A DNA stretch of 64,000 nt from Hymenobacter psychrotolerans DSM 18569. GTDB taxonomy: Bacteria; Bacteroidota; Bacteroidia; Cytophagales; Hymenobacteraceae. This document shows positions 8,314-16,507 of this stretch, in pieces. Made by a program: the position numbers and the translations under genes. A model generated the notes under the pieces. The model made no database searches and had not been told where the DNA came from. It was given only the letters and a program-made list of their open reading frames with translations. The first letter of the stretch is position 1; each line of letters begins with the position of its first letter. The stretch lies in NCBI RefSeq assembly GCF_900142395.1, contig NZ_FRAS01000013.1, forward strand, positions 62,001 through 126,000, read 5' to 3'.

Positions 8314-8925
8314 TTACTTGTGGCTGCCGGCGGCTAGGTTATCCAGCGCAGCCTTGAACTCCGGCGTGTCGTACTCGGCCATGCCGTCGTGGCGAGCGGC
8401 TACTTGGCCGTCCGGGTCCAGGATGACTGTGGAAGGAATCGAGTTAGAATCAAATGGCGGTACGAGGGGGCCGGCGGGAAAGTACACCGGGAAGGTGTAG
8501 CCCTGGCGCTTGAGCATGGCCTGGGCCTTGGCGGGGTTCTCGTCGAGCGAAATCATCACGAAAGCCACCTTCTTGGGGTCCATCTTCTTGTAGAGGGCGT
8601 GAATGCCGGGCATTTCGGCCACGCAGGGTGGACACCAACTGGCCCACAGGTTCACAAACACCACTTTGCCTTTCAAGTCACTTAGGTTGACGTGCTTGCC
8701 GTCGAGGGTCAGTAGCGGCAAATTATGGGGATAAACGCTACCGCTAGTGGATGAAACGGGCGTGGCAACGGGGGCCGCCGCTGGGGCTGGCACGTCCGCT
8801 TTCCACAGGCCCGTGGCCAGCAGGCCGCGCTGAATGCCACCCAGCACCGGCGTGCGCAATGGGGTGAACAATACGAGGGCAAACAGGGCCAGGGGCAGCC
8901 ACTGGAGCAGATTTTTACGATTCAT
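8314..8925 (-). CDS. TlpA-family thiol-disulfide oxidoreductase, membrane anchored
   Basis: 203 aa from MNRKNLLQWLP (ATG at 8925; an ATG 33 bp further upstream is open but lacks the clean signal anchor). One N-terminal membrane helix, then a thioredoxin fold with LKGKVVFVNLWASWCPPCVAEMP: the active site is CPPC. SIPSTVILDPDG is the cis-Pro region. The domain faces the periplasm, where it would reduce disulfides or handle oxidised thiols. Last gene of the TolC/RND minus-strand series, but an operator-like palindrome at 8959-8974, shared with the sulfur regulator locus, suggests separate control. Confidence 0.87.
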   Translation of the reverse strand: MNRKNLLQWLPLALFALVLFTPLRTPVLGGIQRGLLATGLWKADVPAPAAAPVATPVSSTSGSVYPHNLPLLTLDGKHVNLSDLKGKVVFVNLWASWCPPCVAEMPGIHALYKKMDPKKVAFVMISLDENPAKAQAMLKRQGYTFPVYFPAGPLVPPFDSNSIPSTVILDPDGQVAARHDGMAEYDTPEFKAALDNLAAGSHK

Positions 8926-8958
8926 GGTCAGGGGATTTACGTCAACAACAGCAAACAA

Positions 8959-8974
8959 ATGAAAAAACGTTCAT
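8959..8974 (-). promoter_or_regulatory. Operator-like site shared with the ArsR locus
   Basis: On the minus strand, ATGAACGTTTTTTCAT, 34 bp before the TlpA start codon. It has perfect ATGAA/TTCAT arms and closely matches ATGAACAAATTTTCAT in front of the TauE gene (19240-19255). Probably an ArsR-family binding site; inference from the match. Confidence 0.5.
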
Positions 8975-8977
8975 ATA

Positions 8978-10147
8978 TCAGACTCCGGCGGGCTTGCCCT
9001 TGGCAACCGTGACGGGCTGCCCATCGGCCACCTGCTCCGCGGCTTCCCGCACCAGTTCATCGCCGGGCGCCAGTGGGCCGAACACCACCACCGTGTCGCG
9101 GCTCAACAGCTGGCCCTTGCGCACGGGCACCCACTGGGCCCGGTCCTGCCGTACGCGCACCACCTGGGCCTGCTTGGGCGCGTCCGGTGTGGCAAACACG
9201 GCCGAGGTCGGCACCGCTACGGCTTTCGCATCGGTGGGCAGCGCCACCAATACTTGGGCGTACATGCCCGCTTTCAGGCGGCCGTCGGGGTTGGGCACGT
9301 CCATCTCCACCAGCTCCGAGCGCACCGTCTGGCTCAGGCGGCTGGCGTTGCGGCGGAACACGCCGGTGAAAGTCTGGCCGGGAAAGGCCGGCACCGTGAA
9401 GGGCACCGCAGCGCCGGGCTGCAGCCACTGGCCGGCCGCGGCCTCGGGCACGGCCACTTCCAGGCGCAGGGTGCGGCTGTTTTCCAGCGAGAACATGGGT
9501 GCCGACGGCTGGCCCCCGCCCGGTCCCACCAGGGCCCCGGCCGACACGTTGCGGGCCGTAATAGTGCCGCTAAAGGGGGCGCGCACTACCAGGTAGTTGC
9601 TGAGCTCCCGGCTAGCCTGCAACTCAGACTGCGCAGCCTGCACATTGGCTTGGTCGGCCTGCATCTCGGCGCGGGCGCGCTCTAGGTCATTGGGCGAGAT
9701 GGTGCCCGGCTCCTGGCTGGTGCGCAGCAGGCGCTCGTAGCTGGCCCGGGTGCCGGAAAGCTTGGCCTGCGCGGCCTGCCAGCGCGAGCGGGCCCGGGAG
9801 AGTTGGGCGGCCAGTTCCGGGGCTTCGAGCACAGCCAGGGTCTGACCTTTGGTCACCCGTGAGCCGCGGTCCACCAGCACCCGCTGCACGAAAGCGCCCA
9901 CGCGGGGAAAGAGGTCAACCTGCTCGTAAGGCTTGAGCTCAGCGGGCAACCGCAGCCGGCGCACGGCCGGGGCATTAGTCAGCCGAAAGGTAGTTACGGT
10001 GGCCGGCGCAGCCGGCGTGGGTTTTTCGGCCGCGGGTTCCGAAGCGCCGGACGAGCAGCTGCCCAGCACGCCGCTCAGCAGCAGAGCCGCCGCCAGCAGG
10101 GAAGTATATCGGGGTGAACGGGCAATCAATTTCAGGAAGGCATTCAT
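8978..10147 (-). CDS. RND efflux periplasmic adaptor (lipoprotein)
   Basis: 389 aa. Lipoprotein signal with lipobox LLSGVLGSC, then the membrane-fusion-protein order: barrel-sandwich half (residues about 66-105, with VDRGSRVTKGQTLAVLEAPEL), a coiled-coil hairpin (about 107-165), second lipoyl half (VVRAPFSGTITARNVSAGALV), beta-barrel and membrane-proximal domains. It joins the inner-membrane RND pump to the TolC-type channel. Gene order TolC-pump-adaptor on the minus strand is consistent with one operon (33 bp from the pump gene). Confidence 0.92.
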   Translation of the reverse strand: MNAFLKLIARSPRYTSLLAAALLLSGVLGSCSSGASEPAAEKPTPAAPATVTTFRLTNAPAVRRLRLPAELKPYEQVDLFPRVGAFVQRVLVDRGSRVTKGQTLAVLEAPELAAQLSRARSRWQAAQAKLSGTRASYERLLRTSQEPGTISPNDLERARAEMQADQANVQAAQSELQASRELSNYLVVRAPFSGTITARNVSAGALVGPGGGQPSAPMFSLENSRTLRLEVAVPEAAAGQWLQPGAAVPFTVPAFPGQTFTGVFRRNASRLSQTVRSELVEMDVPNPDGRLKAGMYAQVLVALPTDAKAVAVPTSAVFATPDAPKQAQVVRVRQDRAQWVPVRKGQLLSRDTVVVFGPLAPGDELVREAAEQVADGQPVTVAKGKPAGV

Positions 10148-10180
10148 AGAGAGAGACTCAGTAGGAAAAGAAGGAGAAGA

Positions 10181-13100
10181 TTAGGCAGCCTGCCGGGTGC
10201 GGGTGGGGAGCAGGGAGCCGGACTCGTAGCCCACCCGGCGCATGGCCCAACCGAACACGTGGGGCAGTACCAGCAGCGAGGCCAGCGTGGAGGCAATCAG
10301 CCCGCCGATGACGGCCTGGCCCAGCGGGGCAATCTGGTCGCCGCCCTCGCCCAGGCCCGAGGCCATGGGCAACATGCCGGCAATCATGGCAATGCTGGTC
10401 ATCAGGATGGGCCGGATGCGGGTATCGGCGGCCAAACGGGCGGCCAGGGGCACGTCGCGGTGCTCGTGGCGCAGGTGGTCGGCGCTGGTGATGAGCAGGA
10501 TGGCATTGGCCACCGACACGCCCACGCTCATGATCATGCCCATGTAGGACTGCAGGTTGAGCGTGGCCCCGGTGGCCAGCAGCATGAGCAGGGAACCCGC
10601 CACCACGGCCGGCACCACCGACAGCACCACCAGCGAGAGGCGGAACGACTGGAAGTTAGCGGCCAGCAGCAGGAAAATGACCACGATAGCCATGCCCAGC
10701 CCGGTCTGCAGGCTGCTCATGGTGTCTTCCAGCAGCTGGGGCTGGCCTACCAGGTTGGCTACTACCCCGCGCGGGGGTTCGCCGACTTGCTTGAGCGCCT
10801 TACGCACAGCTTGCGCGGCGGTGCCCAGGTCCCGGCCCTGCACGTTGGCCGTGATGCTGACCAGCCGGTAAGGACCTTGGCGGTCAATCTGGCCGGGCAT
10901 CATGCGCGCCGACACCGTGGCCACCTCCCCGATGGTGGGGCGGGCCTGCCCGGCCTTGACGGGCAGCGCCTCCAGATCCTGCAACTGGGTGAGCTGGTCT
11001 TCGGGCAGCTGCACCTGCACCTGGTAGCCCAGGCCGGACTTGGGGTCGAGCCAGAGGTTTTTGCTCGTAAAGCGCGAGGACGAGGTGGCCGCCACCACCG
11101 ACTGGGTGATTTCCTGGCTGGTGAGGCCAAACTGGGCGGCCCGTTCCCGGTCCACGTCGATGCGCAAAGCCGGGTACTGCAGGGGCTGGGCAATCTGCAC
11201 GTCGCGCAGGTAGGGAATCTGCCGGAGCTGCGCCAGCACCTTGCGGGCATGGCCGGCGGCTTCCTTCAGGTTTTTGCCCCCCACGTTCACCTGGATGGGC
11301 GTGGGCGCGCCGTCGCTCATCACCTTTTCCACCAGCTCAATCGGTTCGAAGCTCAGTTGTAAGCCCGGCTTCGCTTCATGGATACGCCGGCGCAGGCGCT
11401 CTTTAAGCTGGCTTAGGTTCACGTGCACGCCCTCTTTCAGGGCTACCTGCATCAGGGCCTCGTGGGGGCCGGTGGTGAAGACGAAAACCGAGTTGACGGC
11501 GAAGCTGGCCGGCTGGGTGCCCACGAAGGTGGAGCTGATTTCCACGTTGTCGGGGCCGACTTCTTTGTTGATAATGGCCTGCACCGCCGCTACCGTCTGC
11601 TCGGATTTTTCCAGGCGGGTGCCCACCTTCTCGCGCAGCCGCAGCTGGAACTGCCCGCTGTTGGCTTGGGGAAAGATGTCGGTGCCGATGACGGCAAACC
11701 CCGCTCCTACTACCACGAGTGACAAGGCCAAGTAGCCCAGCACCACGCCGCTCTGCCGGCCCTGGGTCCGCGTGAGCAGGCGCTGGTAGCCGGCCTGGAA
11801 GCGGGCGAAGAAGCCGGGTTTTTCAGGCGCTTCGTCGTGGTCGTGGCCAGCAGCTGGCGCATGGTCTTTCATCAGCCAGTTGGCCATCACCGGCACCAGC
11901 GTCTGCGAGAGCAGGAACGAGGCCACCATGGCAAAGCCCACGGCCAGCGACAGGGGCAGGAACATGGCACGCGGCACGCCTTCCATGATGAGGGCGGGCG
12001 CAAAGACGGCCAGGATGCAGAGCAGAATCAGCAGCTTGGGTAGAGCAATTTCGCGGGCCGCGTCCCAGATGGCTTGGGCCTTGGGTTTGCCGCGCTCCAG
12101 GTGCTGGTGAATGTTTTCAATCGTCACCGTGGCCTCGTCCACCAGCACGCCAATGGCCAGCGCCAGCCCCGACAGCGTCATGATATTAAGCGTCTGGCCA
12201 AAGAGCTTGAGCAGAATCACGGCCGACAGGACCGAGAGCGGAATGGTGGTTATCACAATCACCACGCTGCGCCAGTCGCGCAGAAATAAGAGCACCATCA
12301 GGCCGGTGAGCACCGCGCCCAGGACGCCCTCCGTGACGAGGCTTTTGAGCGAGTTGGCCACGTAGGTGCTTTGGTCGAAGGCGTAGCTGAGCTTCACGTC
12401 CTCGGGCAGCAGGGCCCGCAGGGTGGGCAGCTTGTCCTTGACCTGCTGCACCACTTTGAGGGTGGAGGCGTCGGCCTTTTTGATGACGGGCATATAAATG
12501 GCGCGCTTGCCGTTGATGACGGCGTAGCCGGTGGTCACGTCGGCGGCGTCTTCCACCGAGGCTACGTCGCGCAGGTACACGCCGGGGCCCGCGCCAGTGC
12601 GCAGGGGCACATCCAGAAAGTCGGCGGGGTGTTCAATCAGCGAATTGACCGGGGCCATGTAGGCCACGTCGCCCATCTTCACGTTGCCGGCCGCCGAGGG
12701 CTGGTTGCTGCTGACGATGGCCTTCACCACGTCGTCGGGCGTGAGCTGGTAACCGCGCAGCTTGGCCGGGTCGGCCTTTACCACGATGGTGCGGATGTTG
12801 CCGCCGAACGGGGCCGTGGAGGTGACGCCCGGAATGGTGGTAAACATGGGCCGGATGCGGCTGGCGGCCAGATCCTGGAGCTGGGTCAGGGAGCTTTTCT
12901 CGCTTTCGAGCACCAACTGACCCACCGGCAGCGAGCTGGCATCGAAGCGCACCACCTGCGGGGGCAGCGTGCCCAGCGGCATAAACGCCGTGGCCCGCGA
13001 GACCTGAGTAGCCACCTCGGCCGCGGCCTGGGCCATGTCGGTGCCGGGGTAAAAGGAGAGCTTGATCAGAGTTAGGCCCTGAATGCTTTTGGTTTCGATC

Positions 13101-13339
13101 TTCTTGACCCCGGACACGAACAGGAAGTTATTCTGGAACTGGTTGGCCATGAAGCCGTCCAGCTGCTCGGGCGAGAGCCCGCCGTAGGGCTCGGCCACGT
13201 AGATGGCCGGCACGTCCATGCTGGGGAAGATATCCACGGCAATGTCGCGCACGGCGGCGAAGGCGAAAAAGAGGATGGCCAGCATGGCCACCACCACGGT
13301 GAGGGGCCGCTGCAGGGCCGACCGGATGAGTTCGTACAT
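10181..13339 (-). CDS. RND efflux pump permease (AcrB/HAE-like)
   Basis: 1052 aa, the usual length. MYELIRSALQRPLTVVVAML starts the first membrane helix; two large periplasmic loops and twelve helices follow. The helix-4 region reads LALAIGVLVDEATVTIENI: the proton-relay position has D followed by E instead of the common DD. It is closer to hydrophobe/amphiphile exporters than to CzcA metal pumps, but substrate cannot be assigned. A His-rich insert (HAPAAGHDHDEAPE) in the cytoplasmic loop between the two halves is notable and could bind metal. Confidence 0.92.
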   Translation of the reverse strand: MYELIRSALQRPLTVVVAMLAILFFAFAAVRDIAVDIFPSMDVPAIYVAEPYGGLSPEQLDGFMANQFQNNFLFVSGVKKIETKSIQGLTLIKLSFYPGTDMAQAAAEVATQVSRATAFMPLGTLPPQVVRFDASSLPVGQLVLESEKSSLTQLQDLAASRIRPMFTTIPGVTSTAPFGGNIRTIVVKADPAKLRGYQLTPDDVVKAIVSSNQPSAAGNVKMGDVAYMAPVNSLIEHPADFLDVPLRTGAGPGVYLRDVASVEDAADVTTGYAVINGKRAIYMPVIKKADASTLKVVQQVKDKLPTLRALLPEDVKLSYAFDQSTYVANSLKSLVTEGVLGAVLTGLMVLLFLRDWRSVVIVITTIPLSVLSAVILLKLFGQTLNIMTLSGLALAIGVLVDEATVTIENIHQHLERGKPKAQAIWDAAREIALPKLLILLCILAVFAPALIMEGVPRAMFLPLSLAVGFAMVASFLLSQTLVPVMANWLMKDHAPAAGHDHDEAPEKPGFFARFQAGYQRLLTRTQGRQSGVVLGYLALSLVVVGAGFAVIGTDIFPQANSGQFQLRLREKVGTRLEKSEQTVAAVQAIINKEVGPDNVEISSTFVGTQPASFAVNSVFVFTTGPHEALMQVALKEGVHVNLSQLKERLRRRIHEAKPGLQLSFEPIELVEKVMSDGAPTPIQVNVGGKNLKEAAGHARKVLAQLRQIPYLRDVQIAQPLQYPALRIDVDRERAAQFGLTSQEITQSVVAATSSSRFTSKNLWLDPKSGLGYQVQVQLPEDQLTQLQDLEALPVKAGQARPTIGEVATVSARMMPGQIDRQGPYRLVSITANVQGRDLGTAAQAVRKALKQVGEPPRGVVANLVGQPQLLEDTMSSLQTGLGMAIVVIFLLLAANFQSFRLSLVVLSVVPAVVAGSLLMLLATGATLNLQSYMGMIMSVGVSVANAILLITSADHLRHEHRDVPLAARLAADTRIRPILMTSIAMIAGMLPMASGLGEGGDQIAPLGQAVIGGLIASTLASLLVLPHVFGWAMRRVGYESGSLLPTRTRQAA

Positions 13340-13343
13340 GCGG

Positions 13344-14768
13344 CTAGGGCGTTACGGGGGTGAAAAAGAAGGAGAAGTCGCCGGCGGCGGCGGTTTGCAG
13401 CAGCACGGCCTGCCAGGCGGCGTTGGCCGTGAGCACCTGGTCCTGCTCGGCCTGCTGCAGCCCATAGAGGGCCTGCGTCACGTCGACCACGGTGGCCAAT
13501 CCGGAGTTGTACAGGGCCAGCTTCTGGCGGTACGCCTGGCGGGCGGCCGCAAGCTGCAAGGGTGCCTGCCGGGCGCGCTCGGCGGCCAGCTGCAGGCGCT
13601 GGTTAGCTAAAGTGGCCTGGTTGCTGAGTTCCAGCTGCTGCTGCTGGTATTCCGCTTGCAGACCCTGGGTGCGCAGGTTTTCGGCCTTGGCCTGGGCCTG
13701 CACGCGGGGCCAGTCGAGCAGGTCGAACACCACGCCCACGCCCACGGCGTAGTTGAAGCGGGTGGGCGCGGCCCCGGCCAGTCCATAGTCGGTCTGGCCG
13801 TTGGAGCCCAGGCCGGAGCCCCGACCCCAGGTGGCGCCCAGCAGGGAAAGTCGGGGGCGGTACTGACGGCGAATGACCGTTTCGCGGGCTTGGCCCAGGT
13901 CCACGGCCCGCTGCTGCAGGCCCAGCGTGGGGTGCGTGGCCGTGGGCGGCACCAGCGCGGGCGGCAGGGTTCGGTTGTAGAGCGTATCGGGCTGCCAGGT
14001 AGCACCGGGCTGGCCCAGCAGCGTGGAAAGGCGGGCCTGGCGGTCGGCTTCCTGTTCCTGGGCACTTACCAGGGCCAGCTTCGACTGGGCCTCGGCCGCG
14101 CGGGCCAGGGTGCTGTCCACGCCGGGGCGCAGACCATGCAGCGCCAGCCGGGTAATGGTCTTTTTGAGTATGGATACCCGGCGCACATCCTGCTCGCGCA
14201 CCTGGCGCAGGCTTTGCGTAGCCAGCAAGTCGAGGTAGGTCTGGGCCACGCGCAGCTGCTGGGTGAACAGCTCGTTGTCGGCGTCGGCCTGGGCGTAGTC
14301 GCGGGCCGCTTCGGCGCGGGCCCGCTGGGCCGGGTACTGCCCAAAGGTGACCGGGCTCCACTCCATGAGGGCCGTGCCCATGCTACCGAACACGGCGTTG
14401 TAGGAATTGACCCCGCTTAGTGAGCCGCTGCTGGGAATGATAGTGCCCACGGGCAGCATGGTGCCGGCCACGGCGTTGGTAGAGCCGTAGCTCACCTGCC
14501 CGCTCAAGCGCACGGAGGGCAGGCGCTGGGTTTTGGTCTGGGCAATATCGGCCTCGGCGGCCTGCACCTGGTAGGCTTTAGCTTGCAGGTGCGGGGCCTG
14601 GGTGCGGGCCAGATCCAGGGCTTCGTTCAGGGAAAGTGGCCGGCCGGCGGCCGGATGAACCGGGCGCTGTTGTGCCTGGCTTGCTGGGCCCGCCAGCAGC
14701 AGGGCGACGAGTAGCCAGGCACTACCTGCCGGCAGCCGCCGGACAGGAGGTACAAAAGGGAAAAACAT
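13344..14768 (-). CDS. TolC-family outer membrane channel
   Basis: 474 aa. Signal peptide (LLVALLLAGPASQAQ), then SLNEALDLARTQAPHLQAKAYQVQAAEADI, the standard opening of outer membrane efflux proteins, two OEP repeats with long coiled-coil helices, and YNSGLATVVDVTQALYGLQQAEQDQV, the typical closing motif. First gene of the tripartite RND operon; only 4 bp separate it from the pump gene. It provides the outer-membrane duct for the pump. Confidence 0.92.
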   Translation of the reverse strand: MFFPFVPPVRRLPAGSAWLLVALLLAGPASQAQQRPVHPAAGRPLSLNEALDLARTQAPHLQAKAYQVQAAEADIAQTKTQRLPSVRLSGQVSYGSTNAVAGTMLPVGTIIPSSGSLSGVNSYNAVFGSMGTALMEWSPVTFGQYPAQRARAEAARDYAQADADNELFTQQLRVAQTYLDLLATQSLRQVREQDVRRVSILKKTITRLALHGLRPGVDSTLARAAEAQSKLALVSAQEQEADRQARLSTLLGQPGATWQPDTLYNRTLPPALVPPTATHPTLGLQQRAVDLGQARETVIRRQYRPRLSLLGATWGRGSGLGSNGQTDYGLAGAAPTRFNYAVGVGVVFDLLDWPRVQAQAKAENLRTQGLQAEYQQQQLELSNQATLANQRLQLAAERARQAPLQLAAARQAYRQKLALYNSGLATVVDVTQALYGLQQAEQDQVLTANAAWQAVLLQTAAAGDFSFFFTPVTP

Positions 14769-14924
14769 GGGCTGAGAGAAGTCAGGACAGAAATCCGGGC
14801 CGGGCGCACAGGGACGTAGCCAGCCAGTTACTAGGCAGATTTGCTGGGGCTCTCAGGAAAAGGCGGGACTACCCGATAACCAAGGTTAAGGCGGCCGCAT
14901 GAGGCGGCGGGCTGGTCGGGGCAT

Positions 14925-14968
14925 AAAAAACCCGGTTATCGCCCCCACGAACGGGGCAATTAACCGGG
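14925..14968 (-). terminator. Rho-independent terminator now cut off by the IS
   Basis: On the minus strand a hairpin with arms around CCCGGTTA/TAACCGGG and GCCCC/GGGGC (14931-14968) runs into six T residues (14925-14930). It is oriented for the secreted-protein gene at 15802-16173, whose stop codon would lie about 35 bp upstream of the hairpin if the IS element were removed. Confidence 0.75.
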
Positions 14969-14999
14969 TACACACCCGGCTCCACGACGCGTTTTCCTA

Positions 15000-15802
15000 G
15001 GTTGTACGGACAATTATCTTTGCCTGCGTGAGCAATCTGGATGAAATCAGTGACCGTGCATGGGCTGCCTTGGCGCCCCATTTGTCGGGCAAAGCCGGCG
15101 ACGTTGGCCGAACAGGCGCCGATAACCGCCTCTTTCTCAACGCCGTGTTCTGGGTGGCGCGCCACGGCTGCGCTTGGCGGGCGTTGCCGGCGCGCTTTGG
15201 CAAGCACGACACGTTGCGCAAGCGCAGCCGGCGCTGGGCGCAAAAAGGCATTTGGCAACGCTTGTTCGAGGCCGTGCAGGAGCCCGATTTGGACTGGGTG
15301 ATGCTCGATTCAACCGTGGTGCGGGCCCATGCCCAGGCAGCGGGCAGCCGAAAAAAAGCCGCATCGGTGACGAAGCCCTTGGCCGCAGCCGCGGCGGGCT
15401 GACGACCAAACTGCACGTGCTGGTCGACGCACTGGGAAACCCGCTGCGCGTCGTGCTGGGACCGGGCCAGCAAGCCGATTGCCGCCGTGCCGCGGACTTG
15501 CTGCTCGCCGCCCACGGGGCCGGCTATGTGCTGGCCGACAAAGGCTACGACACGGACGCGGTGCTTGCCCGTGTGGCCGCCATCGGGGCACACGTCGTGA
15601 TTCCCAGCAAAAAGAATCGCCTCGCCCACCGCGTGATTGACCGCAACCTGTACCGCGACCGGAACAAAATTGAACGCTTTTTCAGTCGCCTCAAGCAGTT
15701 TCGACGGCTGGCCACGCGCTACGATAAAACGGCCAGTAGTTTCTTGGGAATGGTACACTTTGTCTCAGCCCTGTTGTGGCTCCGCTAATTGTCCGTACAA
15801 CC
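15000..15802 (+). mobile_element. IS5-family insertion sequence, 803 bp
   Basis: Terminal inverted repeats GGTTGTACGGACAATTA (15000-15016) and TAATTGTCCGTACAACC (15786-15802) are perfect over 17 bp. Each end is flanked by TA (14998-14999 and 15803-15804), the expected short target duplication of the IS427/IS1031-like groups. It encodes a DDE transposase in two overlapping frames. TATCTTTG at the left end (about 15014-15021) can serve as promoter. The element looks intact and recent. Confidence 0.92.
15028..15788 (+). CDS. IS5-family transposase made by -1 frameshifting
   Basis: Two frames: OrfA from GTG 15028 to 15402 (124 aa) and OrfB in the -1 frame to 15788. A run of seven A (15351-15357) inside the overlap, read CGA AAA AAA GCC in OrfA, is a classic slippery site; shifting back one base joins SRKK to SRIGDEALG and gives a protein of about 253 aa. 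OrfA holds the helix-turn-helix-like N-terminus (WVARHGCAWRALP) and the first catalytic Asp (MLDSTVV); OrfB has the second Asp (LADKGYD) and the Glu in RNKIERFFSRLKQFRR. The DDE triad is complete. Confidence 0.9.
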
Positions 15803-16173
15803 TAAGAAAAGCGAATGGGCGGAGCCTTGTTGGGGTGGTTGGCAAACGAGTGCTCGGGGCAGGCATTCGGGCCACGGGCGGGATTCAGGGTCGGCTCGTC
15901 GGCCGGGAACAGCAGCCCGAAATACAGGGCCGGGAAATCACCACTCAGCGCCAGATCCAGCGGTAGCAGCTTGGCTTTTACTACTGGTGCGTGGTCGGCC
16001 TGCGGATCGGCCTGTACCGTCTGCAGCTTCTTTTTGCACAGGCCAGTTTGGGACTGCTCCTGCGGGCTACCCAGCCCAGTGGTCGTTGCGGGGACCCGGG
16101 CAGGCAGCGGCTGGCAATGCAGGTAAACACCCGCATAGAGCAGCAACAGCAAATGGGTCAGCAAACGGTGCAT
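15802..16173 (-). CDS. Small secreted protein of unknown function
   Basis: Taken from ATG 16173 (MHRLLTHLLLLLYAGVYLHCQPLPA), which gives a signal peptide, possibly with a lipobox-like YLHC; an upstream ATG at 16236 would add 21 residues without signal character. The mature part is Pro-rich with no known domain (VQADPQADHAPVVKAKLLPLDLALSGDFPALYFG). Its TAG stop (15802-15804) is formed across the right end of the IS, but the uninterrupted sequence would also read TAG there, so the protein is unchanged. Its terminator has been separated by the insertion. Confidence 0.6.
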   Translation of the reverse strand: MHRLLTHLLLLLYAGVYLHCQPLPARVPATTTGLGSPQEQSQTGLCKKKLQTVQADPQADHAPVVKAKLLPLDLALSGDFPALYFGLLFPADEPTLNPARGPNACPEHSFANHPNKAPPIRFS

Positions 16174-16507
16174 AGGTAATGGTAGCAAGTGCAAAGGTGC
16201 ACACTTTTGCCGGAACGCTACCCGGTCAAAAGGCACACCGGCTAACGCGATGGTTGCAGACGGGGCTGCACAAACTATGCCGCTAGCCTAACACATCAAG
16301 TAACAAATAAGCCACGGAACGACGCATAGCCGGTTACCGATCCTATTTTATATGGTTATGTAGCGCCTGTCTGCTCACTTGCAAGTTTAGTCTAACTTTT
16401 AGGCTAAACTTGCAGCTTTAGCCTACCCCAGTATCATCTAAGCGCAATACCTTTTTTAGCCAGTTACACCTACGCACAAGTCATCAGCTAGCCCAACCCA
16501 CTTAACG
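16174..16507 (+). promoter_or_regulatory. AT-rich leader of the Septu operon with inverted repeat
   Basis: 334 bp without a gene, visibly more AT-rich than the flanks. It contains an inverted repeat, GCAAGTTTAGTCT (16381-16393) and AGGCTAAACTTGC (16401-16413), 12 of 13 paired with a 7-nt loop, followed by a third partial copy (GCTTTAGCCT). This is a plausible operator or structured leader for the defence genes that start at 16508. No clear -7 box was found. Confidence 0.5.

Noticed and set aside
10259..11362. Long open frame (367 aa) on the plus strand
   Set aside because: Antisense to the conserved RND pump gene; the His/Gln-rich low-complexity protein is typical of a GC-rich shadow frame.
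14997..15758. 253-aa frame on the minus strand of the IS
   Set aside because: Antisense to the transposase; common in IS elements and without own motif.
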